This document shows positions 29,372 through 43,089 of a DNA stretch of 64,000 nucleotides, piece after piece. Location: positions 51,818,843 through 51,882,842 of the forward strand of contig CM072810.1 of assembly GCA_037013495.1 (NCBI GenBank). Reading direction: 5' to 3'. The notes beneath the pieces were generated by a model. It did no database searches, was not told where the DNA came from, and saw only the letters and a program-made list of their open reading frames with translations. The position numbers and the translations under genes were made by a program. The stretch is from Hippophae tibetana. Taxonomy: Eukaryota > Streptophyta > Magnoliopsida > Rosales > Elaeagnaceae. Position 1 is the first letter of the stretch; each line of letters opens with the position of its first letter.

Positions 29372-32300
29372 AAAGCATAATCTTTCAATACGGGACGCTT
29401 GAACGGTCACCCTTAATCCTCGTTCAAAGCTAACACCAAGTCACGAGAATGTTACACCCCGTGCACGACACAAGTCATTCTAAATGACACTCGGAAACAA
29501 CATAGAAAGGTTACCCACAACAACGATCCCAGGGATGGTACTTACCTTGGTTGCATCATTCCGTCTCTTGTAACCGAACTCCACCTGGAACTTGTGCTTT
29601 TATGGGATACAAATCGGAGATCATGTTTTGATACAAAAGATAGGAAAAATAGCGAATCCTTCCTTCCTAAAGCTTAAGCTTTCAATACGGGACGCTTGAA
29701 CGGTCACCCTTAACTTTTTCAAAGCTCACACCAAGTCACGAGGATGTTACCCCCAATGCAGACACAAGTCATTATAAATGACATTTGGAAACAACGTAGA
29801 AAGGTTACTCACAACAACGAACCCAGGGCGGGTCCTTACCTCGGTTGCATCATTCCGTCTCTTGTAAGCGAACTTCACCTCTAACTTGTGCTTTTATGGG
29901 ATACAAATCGGAGATCATATTTTGCTACCAAACATAGGAAAAATAGCTAATCCTTCCTTCCTAAAGCTTAATCTTTCAATACGGGACGCTTGAACGGTCA
30001 CCTTTAATCCTCTTTCAAAGCTCACACCATGTCACAAGGATGTTACACCCCGTGCACGACACAAGTCATTCTAAATGACACTTGGAAACAACATAGAAAG
30101 GTTACCCACAACAACGAGCACAGGGATGGTACTTATCTCGGTTGCATCATTCCGTCTCTTGTAACCGAACTTCACCTCGAACTTGTGCTTTTATGGGATA
30201 CAAATCGGAGATCATGTTTTGATACCAAAGATAGGAAAAATAGCGAATCCTTCCTTCCTAAAGCTTAAGCTTTCAATACGGGACGCTTGAACGGTCACCC
30301 TTAACTTGTTCAAAGCTCACACCAAGTCACGAGGATGCTACCCCCCATGCACGACACAAGTCAGTCTAAATGACACTTGGAAACAACATAGAAAGGTTAC
30401 CCACAACAACGAACCCAGGGATGGTCCTTACCTCGGTTGCATCATTCTGTCTCTTGTAAGCGAACTTCACCTCGAACTTGTGCTTTTATGGGATACAAAT
30501 CGGAGATCATATTTTGATACCAAACATAGTAAAATAGTTAATCCTTCCTTCCTAAAGCATAAGCTTTCCATGCGGGATGCTTGAACTGTCACCCTTAATC
30601 CTCGTTCAAAGATCACAACAAGTCACGAGGCTGTTACCCCCCGTGCATGACAAATGTCATTCTAAATGACACTTGGAAACAACATAGAAAGGTTACCCAC
30701 AAGAACAAACCTAGTTATGGTACTTACCTCGGTTGCATCATTCCGTCTCTTGTAGGCGAACTTCACCTCGAACTTGTGCTTTTATGGGATAAAAATTTGG
30801 AGATCATGTTTTGATAACAAATATAGGAAAAATAGCTAATCCTTCCTTCCTAAAGCATAATCTTTCAATACAGGACGCTTGAACGGTCACCCTTAATCCT
30901 CGTTCAAAGCTAACACCAAGTCACGAGAATGTTACACCCCGTGCACGACACAAGTCAATCTAAATGACACTCGGAAACAACATAGAAAGGTTACCCACAA
31001 CAACAAGCCCAGGGATGGTACTTACCTTGGTTGCATCATTCCGTCTCTTGTAACCGAACTCCACCTGGAACTTGTGCTTTTATGGGATACAAATCGGAGA
31101 TCATGTTTTGATACAAAAGATAGGAAAAATAGCGAATCCTTCCTTCCTAAAGCTTAAGCTTTCAATACGGGACGCTTGAACGGTCACCCTTAACTTTTTC
31201 AAAGCTCACACCAAGTCACGAGGATGTTACCCCCCATGCAGACACAAGTCATTCTAAATGACATTTGGAAACAACATAGAAAGGTTACTCACAACAACGA
31301 ACCCAGGGCGGGTCCTTACCTCGGTTGCATCATTCCGTCTCTTGTAAGCGAACTTCACCTCTAACTTGTGCTTTTATGGGATACAAATCGGAGATCATGT
31401 TTTGATACCAAACATAGGAAAAATAGCTAATCCTTCCTTCCTAAAGCTTAATCTTTCAATACGGGACGCTTGAACGGTCACCTTTAATCCTCTTTCAAAG
31501 CTCACACCAAGTCACGAGGATGTTACACCCCGTGCACGACACAAGTCATTCTAAATGACACTTGGAAACAACATAGAAAGGTTACCCACAACAACGAGCG
31601 CAGGGATGGAACTTATCTCGGTTGCATCATTCCGTCTCTTGTAATCGAACTTCACCTCGAACTTGTGCTTTTATGGGATACAAATCGGAAATCATGTTTT
31701 GATATCAAAGATAGGAAAAATAGCGAATCCTTCCTTCCTAAAGCTTAAGCTTTCAATACGGGACGCTTGAACGGTCACCCTTAACTTGTTCAAAGCTCAA
31801 CCAAGTCACGAGGATGTTACCCCCCATGCACGACACAAGTCAGTCTAAATGACACTTGGAAACAACATAGAAAGGTTACCCACAACAACGAAGCCAGGGA
31901 TGGTCCTTACCTCGGTTGCATCATTCCGTCTCTTGTAAGCGAACTTCACCTATAACTTGTGCTTTTATGGGATACAAATCGGAGATCATATTTTGATACC
32001 AAACATAGGAAAATAGTTAATCCTTCCTTCCTAAAGCTTAAGTTTTCCATGCGGGACGCTTGAACTGTCACCCTTAATCCTCATTCACAGATAACAACAA
32101 GTCACGAGGCTGTTACCACCCGTGCACGACACAAGTCATTCTAAATGACACTTGGAAACAACATAGAAAGGTTACCTTCAACAACAAACCCAGGGATGGT
32201 ACTTACCTCGGTTGCATCATTCCGTCTCTTGTAAGCGAACTTCACCTAGAACTTGTGCTTTTATGGGATATAAATCGGAGATCATGTTTTGATAACAAAT

Positions 32301-33807
32301 ATAGGAAAAATAGCTAATCCTTCCTTCCTAAAGCTTAATCTTTCAATACGGGACGCTTGAACGGTCACCTTTAATACTCGTTCAAAGCTCACATCAAGTC
32401 ACGAGGATGTTACACCCCGTGCACGACACAAGTCATTCTAAATGACACTTGGAAACAACATAGAAAGGTTACCCACAACAACGAGCCCAGGGATGGTACT
32501 TACCTCGGTTGCATCATTCCGTCTCTTGTAACCGAACTCCACCTGGAACTTGTGCTTTTATGGGATACAAATCGGATATCATATTTTGATACCAAAGATA
32601 GGAAAAATAGCGAATCCTTCCTTCCTATAGCTTAAGCTTTCAATACGGGACCCTTGAACGGTCACCCTTAAATTGTTCAAAACTCACACCAAGTCACGAG
32701 GATGTTACCCCCCATGCAGACACAAGTCATTCTAAATGACATTTGGAAACAACATAGAAAGGTTACCCACAACAAAGAACCCAGGGATGGTCCTTACCTC
32801 GGTTGGATCATTCCGTCTCTTGTAAGCGAACTTCACCTCGAACTTGTGCTTTTATGGGATACAAATCAGAGATCATGTTTTGATAACAAATATAGGAAAA
32901 ATAGCTAATCCTTCCTTCCTAAAGCATAATCTTTCAATACGGGACGCTTGAACGGTCACCCTTAATCCTCGTTCAAAGCTAACACCAAGTCACGAGAATG
33001 TTACACCCCGTGCACGACACAAGTCATTCTAAATGACACTCGGAAACAACATAGAAAGGTTACCCACAACAACGAGCCCAGGGATGGTACTTACCTTGGT
33101 TGCATCATTCCGTCTCTTGTAACCGAACTCCACCTGGAACTTGTGCTTTTATGGGATACAAATCGGAGATCATGTTTTGATACAAAAGATAGGAAAAATA
33201 GCGAATCCTTCCTTCCTAAAGCTTAAGCTTTCAATACGGGACGCTTGAACGGTCACCCTTAACTTTTTCAAAGCTCACACCAAGTCACGAGGATGTTACC
33301 CCCCATGCAGACACAAGTCATTCTAAATGACATTTGGAAACAACATAGAAAGGTTACTCACAACAACGAACCCAGGGCGGGTCCTTACCTCGGTTGCATC
33401 ATTCCGTCTCTTGTAAGCGAACTTCACCTCTAACTTGTGCTTTTATGGGATACAAATCGGAGATCATGTTTTGATACCAAACATAGGAAAAATAGCTAAT
33501 CCTTCCTTCCTAAAGCTTAATCTTTCAATACGGGACGCTTGAACGGTCACCTTTAATCCTCTTTCAAAGCTCACACCAAGTCACGAGGATGTTACACCCC
33601 GTGCACGACACAAGTCATTCTAAATGACACTTGGAAACAACATAGAAAGGTTACCCACAACAACGAGCGCAGGGATGGAACTTATCTCGGTTGCATCATT
33701 CCGTATCTTGTAAGCGAACTTCACCTCTAACTTGTGCTTTTATGGGATACAAATCGGAGATCATATTTTGATACCAAACATAGGAAAATAGTTAATCCTT
33801 CCTTCCT
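29372..33807 (+). repeat. Mixed zone between 11-monomer forms
   Basis: Landmarks: R29372, P29669, Q29963, P30260, S30554, R30852, P31149, Q31443, P31740, Y32033, Q32330, W32627, R32921, P33218, Q33512. S-R-P-Q-P-Y-Q-W follows form A order, then jumps to R, skipping Q-V-U-S. The join lies between about 32870 and 32886. The variant GGATGGAACTTATCTCGG first appears near 31605 and recurs near 33674, 38115 and 41370, linking this zone to the repeats on its right. Confidence 0.75.
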
Positions 33808-36800
33808 AAAGCATAAGCTTTCCATGCGGGACGCTTGAACTGTCACCCTTAATCCTCGTTCAAAGATCACAACAAGTCACGAGGCTGTTACCCCCCGTGC
33901 ATGACAAAAGTCATTCTAAATGACACTTGGAAACAACATAGAAAGGTTACCCACAATAACAAACCGAGTTATGGTACTTACCTCGGTTGCATCATTCCGT
34001 CTCTTGTAGGCGAACTTCACCTCGAACTTGTGCTTTTATGGGATAAAAATTTGGAGATCATGTTTTGATAACAAATATAGGAAAAATAGCTAATCCTTCC
34101 TTCCTAAAGCATAATCTTTCAATACGGGACGCTTGAACGGTCACCCTTAATCCTCGTTCAAAGCTAACACCAAGTCACGAGAATGTTACACCCCGTGCAC
34201 GACACAAGTCATTCTAAATGACACTCGGAAACAACATAGAAAGGTTACCCATAACAACGAGCCCAGGGATGGTACTTACCTTGGTTGCATCATTCCGTCT
34301 CTTGTAACCGAACTCCACCTGGAACTTGTGCTTTTATGGGATACAAATCGGAGATCATTAATTGATACAAAAGATAGGAAAAATAGCGAATCCTTCCTTC
34401 CTAAAGCTTAAGCTTTCAATACGGGACGCTTGAACGGTCACCCTTAACTTTTTCAAAGCTCACACCAAGTCACGAGGATGTTACCCCCCATGCAGACAAA
34501 AGTCATTCTAAATGACATTTGGAAACAACATAGAAAGGTTACTCACAACAACGAACCCAGGACGGGTCCTTACCTCGGTTGCATCATTCCGTCTCTTGTA
34601 AGCGAACTTCACCTCTAACTTGTGCTTTTATGGGATACAAATCGGAGATCATATTTTGCTACCAAACATAGGAAAAATAGCTAATCCTTCCTTCCTAAAG
34701 CTTAATCTTTCAATACGGGACGCTTGAACGGTCACCTTTAATCCTCGTTCAAAGCTCACACCAAGTCACGAGGATGTTACACCCCGTGCACGACACAAGT
34801 CATTCTAAATGACACTTGGAAACAACATAGAAAGGTTACCCACAACAACGAGCGCAGGGATGGTACTTATCTCGGTTGCATCATTCCGTCTCTTGTAACC
34901 GAACTTCACCTCGAACTTGTGCTTTTATGGGATACAAATCGGAGATCATGTTTTGATACCAAAGATAGGAAAAATAGCGAATCCTTCCTTCCTAAAGCTT
35001 AAGCTTTCAATACGGGACGCTTGAACGGTCACCCTTAACTTGTTCAAAGCTCACACCAAGTCACGAGGATGTTACCCCCCATGCACGACAGAAGTCAGTC
35101 TAAATGACACTTGGAAACAACATAGAAAGGTTACCCACAACAACGAACCCAGGGATGGTCCTTACCTCGGTTGCATCATTCCGTCTCTTGTAAGCGAACT
35201 TCACCTCGAACTTGTGCTTTTATGGGATACAAATTTGGAGATCATGTTTTGATAACAAATATAGGAAAAATAGCTAATCCTTCCTTCCTAAAGCATAATC
35301 TTTCAATACGGGACGCTTGAACGGTCACCCTTAATCCTCGTTCAAAGCTAACACCAAGTCACGAGAATGTTACACCCCGTGCACGACACAAGTCATTCTA
35401 AATGACACTCGGAAACAACATAGAAAGGTTACCCACAACAACGATCCCAGGGATGGTACTTACCTTGGTTGCATCATTCCGTCTCTTGTAACCGAACTCC
35501 ACCTGGAACTTGTGCTTTTATGGGATACAAATCGGAGATCATGTTTTGATACAAAAGATAGGAAAAATAGCGAATCCTTCCTTCCTAAAGCTTAAGCTTT
35601 CAATACGGGACGCTTGAACGGTCACCCTTAACTTTTTCAAAGCTCACACCAAGTCACGAGGATGTTACCCCCAATGCAGACACAAGTCATTATAAATGAC
35701 ATTTGGAAACAACATAGAAAGGTTACTCACAACAACGAACCCAGGGCGGGTCCTTACCTCGGTTGCATCATTCCGTCTCTTGTAAGCGAACTTCACCTCT
35801 AACTTGTGCTTTTATGAGATACAAATCGGAGATCATATTTTGCTACCAAACATAGGAAAAATAGCTAATCCTTCCTTCCTAAAGCTTAATCTTTCAATAC
35901 GGGACGCTTGAACGGTCACCTTTAATCCTCTTTCAAAGCTCACACCAAGTCACGAGGATGTGACACACCGTGCACGACACAAGTCATTCTAAATGACACA
36001 TGGAAACAACATAGAAAGGTTACCCACAACAACGAGCACAGGGATGGTACTTATCTCGGTTGCATCATTCCGTCTCTTGTAACCGAACTTCACCTCGAAC
36101 TTGTGCTTTTATGGGATACAAATCGGAGATCATGTTTTGATACCAAAGATAGGAAAAATAGCGAATCCTTCCTTCCTAAAGCTTAAGCTTTCAATACGGG
36201 ACGCTTGAACGGTCACCCTTAACTTGTTCAAAGCTCACACCAAGTCACGAGGATGTTACCCCCCATGCACGACACAAGTCAGTCTAAATGACACTTGGAA
36301 ACAACATAGAAAGGTTACCCACAACAACGAACCCAGGGATGGTCCTTACCTCGGTTGCATCATTCCGTCTCTTGTAAGCGAACTTCACCTCGAACTTGTG
36401 CTTTAATGGGATACAAATTTGGAGATCATGTTTTGATAACAAATATAGGAAAAATAGCTAATCCTTCCTTCCTAAAGCATAATCTTTTAATACGGGACGC
36501 TTGAACGGTCACCCTTAATCCTCGTTCAAAGCTAACACCAAGTCACGAGAATGTTACACCCCGTGCACGACACAAGTCATTCTAAATGACACTCGGAAAC
36601 AACATAGAAAGGTTACCCACAACAACGATCCCAGGGATGGTACTTACCTTGGTAGCATCATTCCGTCTCTTGTAACCGAACTTCACCTCGAACTTGTGCT
36701 TTTATGGGATACAAATCGGAGATCATGTTTTGATACCAAAGATAGGAAAAATAGCGAATCCTTCCTTCCTAAAGCTTAAGCTTTCAATACGGGACGCTTG

Positions 36801-39800
36801 AACGGTCACCCTTAACTTGTTCAAAGCTCACACCAAGTCACGAGGATGTTACCCCCCATGCACGACACAAGTCAGTCTAAATGACACTTGGAAACAACAT
36901 AGAAAGGTTACCCACAACAACGAACATAGGGATGGTCCTTACCTCGGTTGCATCATTCCGTCTCTTGTAAGCGAACTTCACCTCGAACTTGTGCTTTTAT
37001 GGGATACAAATCGGAGATCATATTTTGATACCAAACATAGGAAAATAGTTAATCCTTCCTTCCTAAAGCATAAGCTTTCCATGCGGGACGCTTGAACTGT
37101 CACCCTTAATCCTCGTTCAAAGATCACAACAAGTCACGAGGCTGTTACCCCCCGTGCATGACAAAAGTCATTCTAAATGACACTTGGAAACAACATAGAA
37201 AGGTTACCCACAAAAACAAACCGAGTTATGGTACTTACCTCGGTTGCATCATTCCGTCTCTTGTAGGCGAACTTCACCTCGAACTTGTGCTTTTATGGGA
37301 TAAAAATTTGGAGATCATGTTTTGATAACAAATATAGGAAAAATAGCTAATCCTTCCTTCCTAAAGCATAATCTTTCAATACGGGACGCTTGAACGGTCA
37401 CCCTTAATCCTCTTTCAAAGCTAACACCAAGTCACGAGAATGTTACACCCCGTGCACGACACAAGTCATTCTAAATGACACTCGGAAACAACATAGAAAG
37501 GTTACCCACAACAACGAGCCCAGGGATGGTACTTACCTTGGTTGCATCATTCCGTCTCTTGTAACCGAACTCCACCTGGAACTTGTGCTTTTATGGGATA
37601 CAAATCGGAGATCATGTTTTGATACAAAAGATAGGAAAAATAGCGAATCCTTCCTTCCTAAAGCTTAAGCTTTCAATACGGGACGCTTGAACGGTCACCC
37701 TTAACTTTTTCAAAGCTCACACCAAGTCACGAGGATGTTACCCCCCATGCAGACACAAGTCATTCTAAATGACATTTGGAAACAACATAGAAAGGTTACT
37801 CACAACAACGAACCCAGGGCGGGTCCTTACCTCGGTTGCATCATTCCGTCTCTTGTAAGCGAACTTCACCTCTAACTTGTGCTTTTATGGGATACAAATC
37901 GGAGATCATGTTTTGATACCAAACATAGGAAAAATAGCTAATCCTTCCTTCCTAAAGCTTAATCTTTCAATACGGGACGCTTGAACGGTCACCTTTAATC
38001 CTCTTTCAAAGCTCACACCAAGTCACGAGGATGTTACACCCCGTGCACGACACAAGTCATTCTAAATGACACTTGGAAACAACATAGAAAGGTTACCCAC
38101 AACAACGAGCGCAGGGATGGAACTTATCTCGGTTGCATCATTCCGTATCTTGTAAGCGAACTTCACCTCTAACTTGTGCTTTTATGGGATACAAATCGGA
38201 GATCATATTTTGATACCAAAGATAGGAAAAATAGCGAATCCTTCCTTCCTAAAGCTTAAGCTTTCAATACGGGACGCTTGAACGGTCACCCTTAACTTGT
38301 TCAAAGCTCACACCAAGTCACGAGGATGTTACCCCCCATGCACGACAGAAGTCAGTCTAAATGACACTTGGAAACAACATAGAAAGGTTACCCACAACAA
38401 CGAACCCAGGGATGGTCCTTACCTCGGTTGCATCATTCCGTCTCTTGTAAGCGAACTTCACCTCGAACTTGTGCTTTTATGGGATACAAATTTGGAGATC
38501 ATGTTTTGATAACAAATATAGGAAAAATAGCTATCCTTCCTTCCTAAAGCATAATCTTTCAATACGGGACGCTTGAACGGTCACCCTTAATCCTCGTTCA
38601 AAGCTAACACCAAGTCACGAGAATGTTACACCCCGTGCACGACACAAGTCATTCTAAATGACACTCGGAAACAACATAGAAAGGTTACCCACAACAACGA
38701 TCCCAGGGATGGTACTTACCTTGGTTGCATCATTCCGTCTCTTGTAACCGAACTCCACCTGGAACTTGTGCTTTTATGGGATACAAATCGGAGATCATGT
38801 TTTGATACAAAAGATAGGAAAAATAGCGAATCCTTCCTTCCTAAAGCTTAAGCTTTCAATACGGGACGCTTGAACGGTCACCCTTAACTTTTTCAAAGCT
38901 CACACCAAGTCACGAGGATGTTACCCCCAATGCAGACACAAGTCATTATAAATGACATTTGGAAACAACATAGAAAGGTTACTCACAACAACGAACCCAG
39001 GGCGGGTCCTTACCTCGGTTGCATCATTCCGTCTCTTGTAAGCGAACTTCACCTCTAACTTGTGCTTTTATGAGATACAAATCGGAGATCATATTTTGCT
39101 ACCAAACATAGGAAAAATAGCTAATCCTTCCTTCCTAAAGCTTAATCTTTCAATACGGGACGCTTGAACGGTCACCTTTAATCCTCTTTCAAAGCTCACA
39201 CCAAGTCACGAGGATGTGACACACCGTGCACGACACAAGTCATTCTAAATGACACATGGAAACAACATAGAAAGGTTACCCACAACAACGAGCACAGGGA
39301 TGGTACTTATCTCGGTTGCATCATTCCGTCTCTTGTAACCGAACTTCACCTCGAACTTGTGCTTTTATGGGATACAAATCGGAGATCATGTTTTGATACC
39401 AAAGATAGGAAAAATAGCGAATCCTTCCTTCCTAAAGCTTAAGCTTTCAATACGGGACGCTTGAACGGTCACCCTTAACTTGTTCAAAGCTCACACCAAG
39501 TCACGAGGATGTTACCCCCCATGCACGACACAAGTCAGTCTAAATGACACTTGGAAACAACATAGAAAGGTTACCCATAACAACGAACCCAGGGATGGTC
39601 CTTACCTCGGTTGCATCATTCCGTCTCTTGTAAGCGAACTTCACCTCGAACTTGTGCTTTAATGGGATACAAATTTGGAGATCATGTTTTGATAACAAAT
39701 ATAGGAAAAATAGCTAATCCTTCCTTCCTAAAGCATAATCTTTTAATACGGGACGCTTGAACGGTCACCCTTAATCCTCGTTCAAAGCTAACACCAAGTC

Positions 39801-40320
39801 ACGAGAATGTTACACCCCGTGCACGACACAAGTCATTCTAAATGACACTCGGAAACAACATAGAAAGGTTACCCACAACAACGATCCCAGGGATGGTACT
39901 TACCTTGGTAGCATCATTCCGTCTCTTGTAACCGAACTTCACCTCGAACTTGTGCTTTTATGGGATACAAATCGGAGATCATGTTTTGATACCAAAGATA
40001 GGAAAAATAGCGAATCCTTCCTTCCTAAAGCTTAAGCTTTCAATACGGGACGCTTGAACGGTCACCCTTAACTTGTTCAAAGCTCACACCAAGTCACGAG
40101 GATGTTACCCCCCATGCACGACACAAGTCAGTCTAAATGACACTTGGAAACAACATAGAAAGGTTACCCACAACAACGAACCCAGGGATGGTCCTTACCT
40201 CGGTTGCATCATTCCGTCTCTTGTAAGCGAACTTCACCTCGAACTTGTGCTTTTATGGGATACAAATCGGAGATCATATTTTGATACCAAACATAGGAAA
40301 ATAGTTAATCCTTCCTTCCT
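33808..40320 (+). repeat. Two tandem copies of an 11-monomer unit, form B (S-R-P-Q-P-R-P-Q-P-R-P)
   Basis: Copy 1: S33808, R34106, P34403, Q34697, P34994, R35290, P35587, Q35881, P36178, R36474, P36771. Copy 2: S37065, R37363, P37660, Q37954, P38251, R38546, P38843, Q39137, P39434, R39730, P40027. The unit is 3257 and 3256 bp; copy 2 lacks one A in CTATCC near 38532. Shared private variants include TATGAGATACAAATC, GATGTGACACACCG, CTTTAATGGG and TTGGTAGCATC. The units are not identical throughout: the Q-to-P join of copy 2 (about 38100-38230) carries GGAACTTATC, CCGTATCTTG and CATATTTTGATACC instead of the copy 1 sequence, a hybrid or converted patch. The second half is an internal repeat of four monomers relative to the 7-monomer unit. 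Confidence 0.9.
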
Positions 40321-41505
40321 AAAGCATAAGCTTTCCATGCGGGACGCTTGAACTGTCACCCTTAATCCTCGTTCAAAGATCACAACAAGTCACGAGGCTG
40401 TTACCCCCCGTGCATGACAAAAGTCATTCTAAATGACACTTGGAAACAACATAGAAAGGTTACCCACAAAAACAAACCGAGTTATGGTACTTACCTCGGT
40501 TGCATCATTCCGTCTCTTGTAGGCGAACTTCACCTCGAACTTGTGCTTTTATGGGATAAAAATTTGGAGATCATGTTTTGATAACAAATATAGGAAAAAT
40601 AGCTAATCCTTCCTTCCTAAAGCATAATCTTTCAATACGGGACGCTTGAACGGTCACCCTTAATCCTCGTTCAAAGCTAACACCAAGTCACGAGAATGTT
40701 ACACCCCGTGCACGACACAAGTCATTCTAAATGACACTCGGAAACAACATAGAAAGGTTACCCAAAACAACGAGCCCAGGGATGGTACTTACCTTGGTTG
40801 CATCATTCCGTCTCTTGTAACCGAACTCCACCTGGAACTTGTGCTATTATGGGATACAAATCGGAGATCATTATTTGATACAAAAGATAGGAAAAATAGC
40901 GAATCCTTCCTTCCTAAAGCTTAAGCTTTCAATACGGGACGCTTGAACGGTCACCCTTAACTTTTTCAAAGCTCACACCAAGTCACGAGGATGTTACCCC
41001 CCATGCAGACACAAGTCATTCTAAATGACATTTGGAAACAACATAGAAAGGTTACTCACAACAACGAACCCAGGGCGGGTCCTTACCTCGGTTGCATCAT
41101 TCCGTCTCTTGTAAGCGAACTTCACCTCTAACTTGTGCTTTTATGGGATACAAATCGGAGAACATGTTTTGATACCAAACATAGGAAAAATAGCTAATCC
41201 TTCCTTCCTAAAGCTTAATCTTTCAATACGGGACGCTTGAACGGTCACCTTTAATCCTCTTTCAAAGCTCACACCAAGTCACGAGGATGTTACACCCCGT
41301 GCACGACACAAGTCCTTCTAAATGACACTTGGAAACAACATAGAAAGGTTACCCACAACAACGAGCGCAGGGATGGAACTTATCTCGGTTGCATCATTCC
41401 GTATCTTGTAAGCGAACTTCACCTCTAACTTGTGCTTTTATGGGATACAAATCGGAGATCATATTTTGATACCAAACATAGGAAAATAGTTAATCCTTCC
41501 TTCCT
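40321..41505 (+). repeat. Incomplete unit, four monomers (S-R-P-Q)
   Basis: Landmarks S40321, R40619, P40916, Q41210, then S again at 41506. It is a truncated form of the S-R-P-Q-P... unit that ends after Q. The stretch after Q41210 carries the GGATGGAACTTATCTCGG and CCGTATCTTG variants also seen before S33808, so the Q-to-S join was probably copied as a block. Near 41160 the usual GAGATCATG reads GAGAACATG. Confidence 0.8.
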
Positions 41506-42691
41506 AAAGCATAAGCTTTCCATGCGGGACGCTTGAACTGTCACCCTTAATCCTCGCTCAAAGATCACAACAAGTCACGAGGCTGTTACCCCCCGTGCAT
41601 GACAAAAGTCATTCTAAATGACACTTGGAAACAACATAGAAAGGTTACCCACAAGAACAAACCGAGTTATGGTACTTACCCCGGTTGCATCATTCCGTCT
41701 CTTGTAGGCGAACTTCACCTCGAACTTGTGCTTTTATGGGATAAAAATTTGGAGATCATGTTTTGATAACAAATATAGGAAAAATAGCTAATCCTTCCTT
41801 CCTAAAGCATAATCTTTCAATACGGGACGCTTGTACGGTCACCCTTAATCCTCGTTCAAAGCTAACACCAAGTCACGAGAATGTTACACCCCGTGCACGA
41901 CACAAGTCATTCTAAATGACACTCGGAAACAACATAGAAAGGTTACCCATAACAACGAGCCCAGGGATGGTACTTACCTTGGTTGCATCATTCCGTCTCT
42001 TGTAACCGAACTCCACCTGGAACTTGTGCTATTATGGGATACAAATCGGAGATCATTATTTGATACAAAAGATAGGAAAAATAGCGAATCCTTCCTTCCT
42101 AAAGCTTAAGCTTTCAATACGGGACGCTTGAACGGTCACCCTTAACTTTTTCAAAGCTCACACCAAGTCACGAGGATGTTACCCCCCATGCAGACACAAG
42201 TCATTCTAAATGACATTTGGAAACAACATAGAAAGGTTACTCACAACAACGAACCCAGGGCGGGTCCTTACCTCGGTTGCATCATTCCGTCTCTTGTAAG
42301 CGAACTTCACCTCTAACTTGTGCTTTTATGGGATACAAATCGGAGATCATATTTTGCTACCAAACATAGGAAAAATAGCTAATCCTTCCTTCCTAAAGCT
42401 TAATCTTTCAATACGGGACGCTTGAACGGTCACCTTTAATCCTCGTTCAAAGCTCACACCAAGTCACGAGGATGTTACACCCCGTGCACGACACAAGTCA
42501 TTCTAAATGACACTTGGAAACAACATAGAAAGGTTACGCACAACAACGAGCGCAGGGATGGTACTTATCTCGGTTGCATCATTCCGTCTCTTGTAACCGA
42601 ACTTCACCTTGAACTTGTGCTTTTATGGGATACAAATCGGAGATCATGTTTTGATACCAAAGATAGGAAAAATAGCGAATCCTTCCTTCCT

Positions 42692-42705
42692 AAAGCTTAA
42701 GCTTT
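42692..42705. repeat. Perfect 14-bp palindrome, example of the P/T landmark
   Basis: AAAGCTTAAGCTTT reads the same on both strands and contains two overlapping-type AAGCTT sites flanking CTTAAG. It is intact in P and T monomers. Every other class breaks it, each at its own position: Q, U, V, W, Y and S have one mismatched pair and R has two. No compensating second-arm change was seen, which argues against strong selection for the hairpin itself. Class P recurs at roughly every second monomer over long stretches. A HindIII-type digest of genomic DNA would be expected to give a ~296-bp ladder. Confidence 0.85.
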
Positions 42706-42718
42706 CAATACGGGACGC

Positions 42719-42745
42719 TTGAACGGTCACCCTTAACTTGTTCAA
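42719..42745. repeat. Inverted repeat TTGAAC / GTTCAA with 15-nt spacer
   Basis: TTGAAC at 42719-42724 is the reverse complement of GTTCAA at 42740-42745. The flanks GC upstream and AGC downstream extend the pairing with one bulged base. The same pair occurs in most monomers. In monomers with CTTAATCCTCGTTC the spacer is two bases longer. T and S monomers keep both arms in many copies, but copies with GTTCACAG lose the right arm. No function is established. Confidence 0.7.
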
Positions 42746-43089
42746 AGCTCACACCAAGTCACGAGGATGTTACCCCCCATGCACGACACAAGTCAGTCTA
42801 AATGACACTTGGAAACAACATAGAAAGGTTACCCACAACAACGAACCCAGGGATGGTCCTTACCTCGGTTGCATCATTCCGTCTCTTGTAAGCGAACTTC
42901 ACCTCGAACTTGTGCTTTTATGGGATACAAATTTGGAGATCATGTTTTGATAACAAATATAGGAAAAATAGCTAATCCTTCCTTCCTAAAGCATAATCTT
43001 TTAATACGGGACGCTTGAACGGTCACCCTTAATCCTCGTTCAAAGCTAACACCAAGTCACGAGAATGTTACACCCCGTGCACGACAAAA

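Larger units (their letters stand above)
42692..42987 (+). repeat. Representative satellite monomer (P class, 296 bp)
   Basis: One full monomer, numbered from the AAAGCTTAAGCTTT palindrome to the base before the next landmark at 42988. In order it holds: the 14-bp palindrome; CAATACGGGACGCTTGAAC; GTTCAAAGCTCACACCAAG; a C6 run in TTACCCCCCATGC; a degenerate GTCATTCTAAATGAC site; GGAAACAACATAGAAAGG; CCCAGGGATGGTCC; CGGTTGCATCATTCCGTCTC; a 12-bp-spaced direct repeat of CGAACTT; CTTTTATGGGATACAAAT; and CTTCCTTCCT. By eye the GGAAACAACATAGAAAGG, GCATCATTCCGTCTC, TTTTATGGGATA and CTTCCTTCCTAAA stretches vary least across the array. Which base counts as the monomer start is arbitrary. Confidence 0.9.

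Noticed and set aside
42701..42715. CENP-B-box-like sequence around CAATACGGGA
   Set aside because: The CGGG part and the central A fit the box, but the TTCG half is absent (AGCT stands there). A real CENP-B site is not supported.
42734..42752. GTTCAAAGCT resembles an RNA polymerase III B box (GGTTCRANNCC)
   Set aside because: It misses positions at both ends, and no A box at suitable distance or tRNA-like fold was found.
42846..42880. CAGGGATGGT...CCTCGGTTGCATC has a faint likeness to the 3' part of plant 5S rRNA genes
   Set aside because: Only short pieces agree, the remaining 5S gene is missing, and the possible A-box-like GTAAGCG lies on the wrong side.
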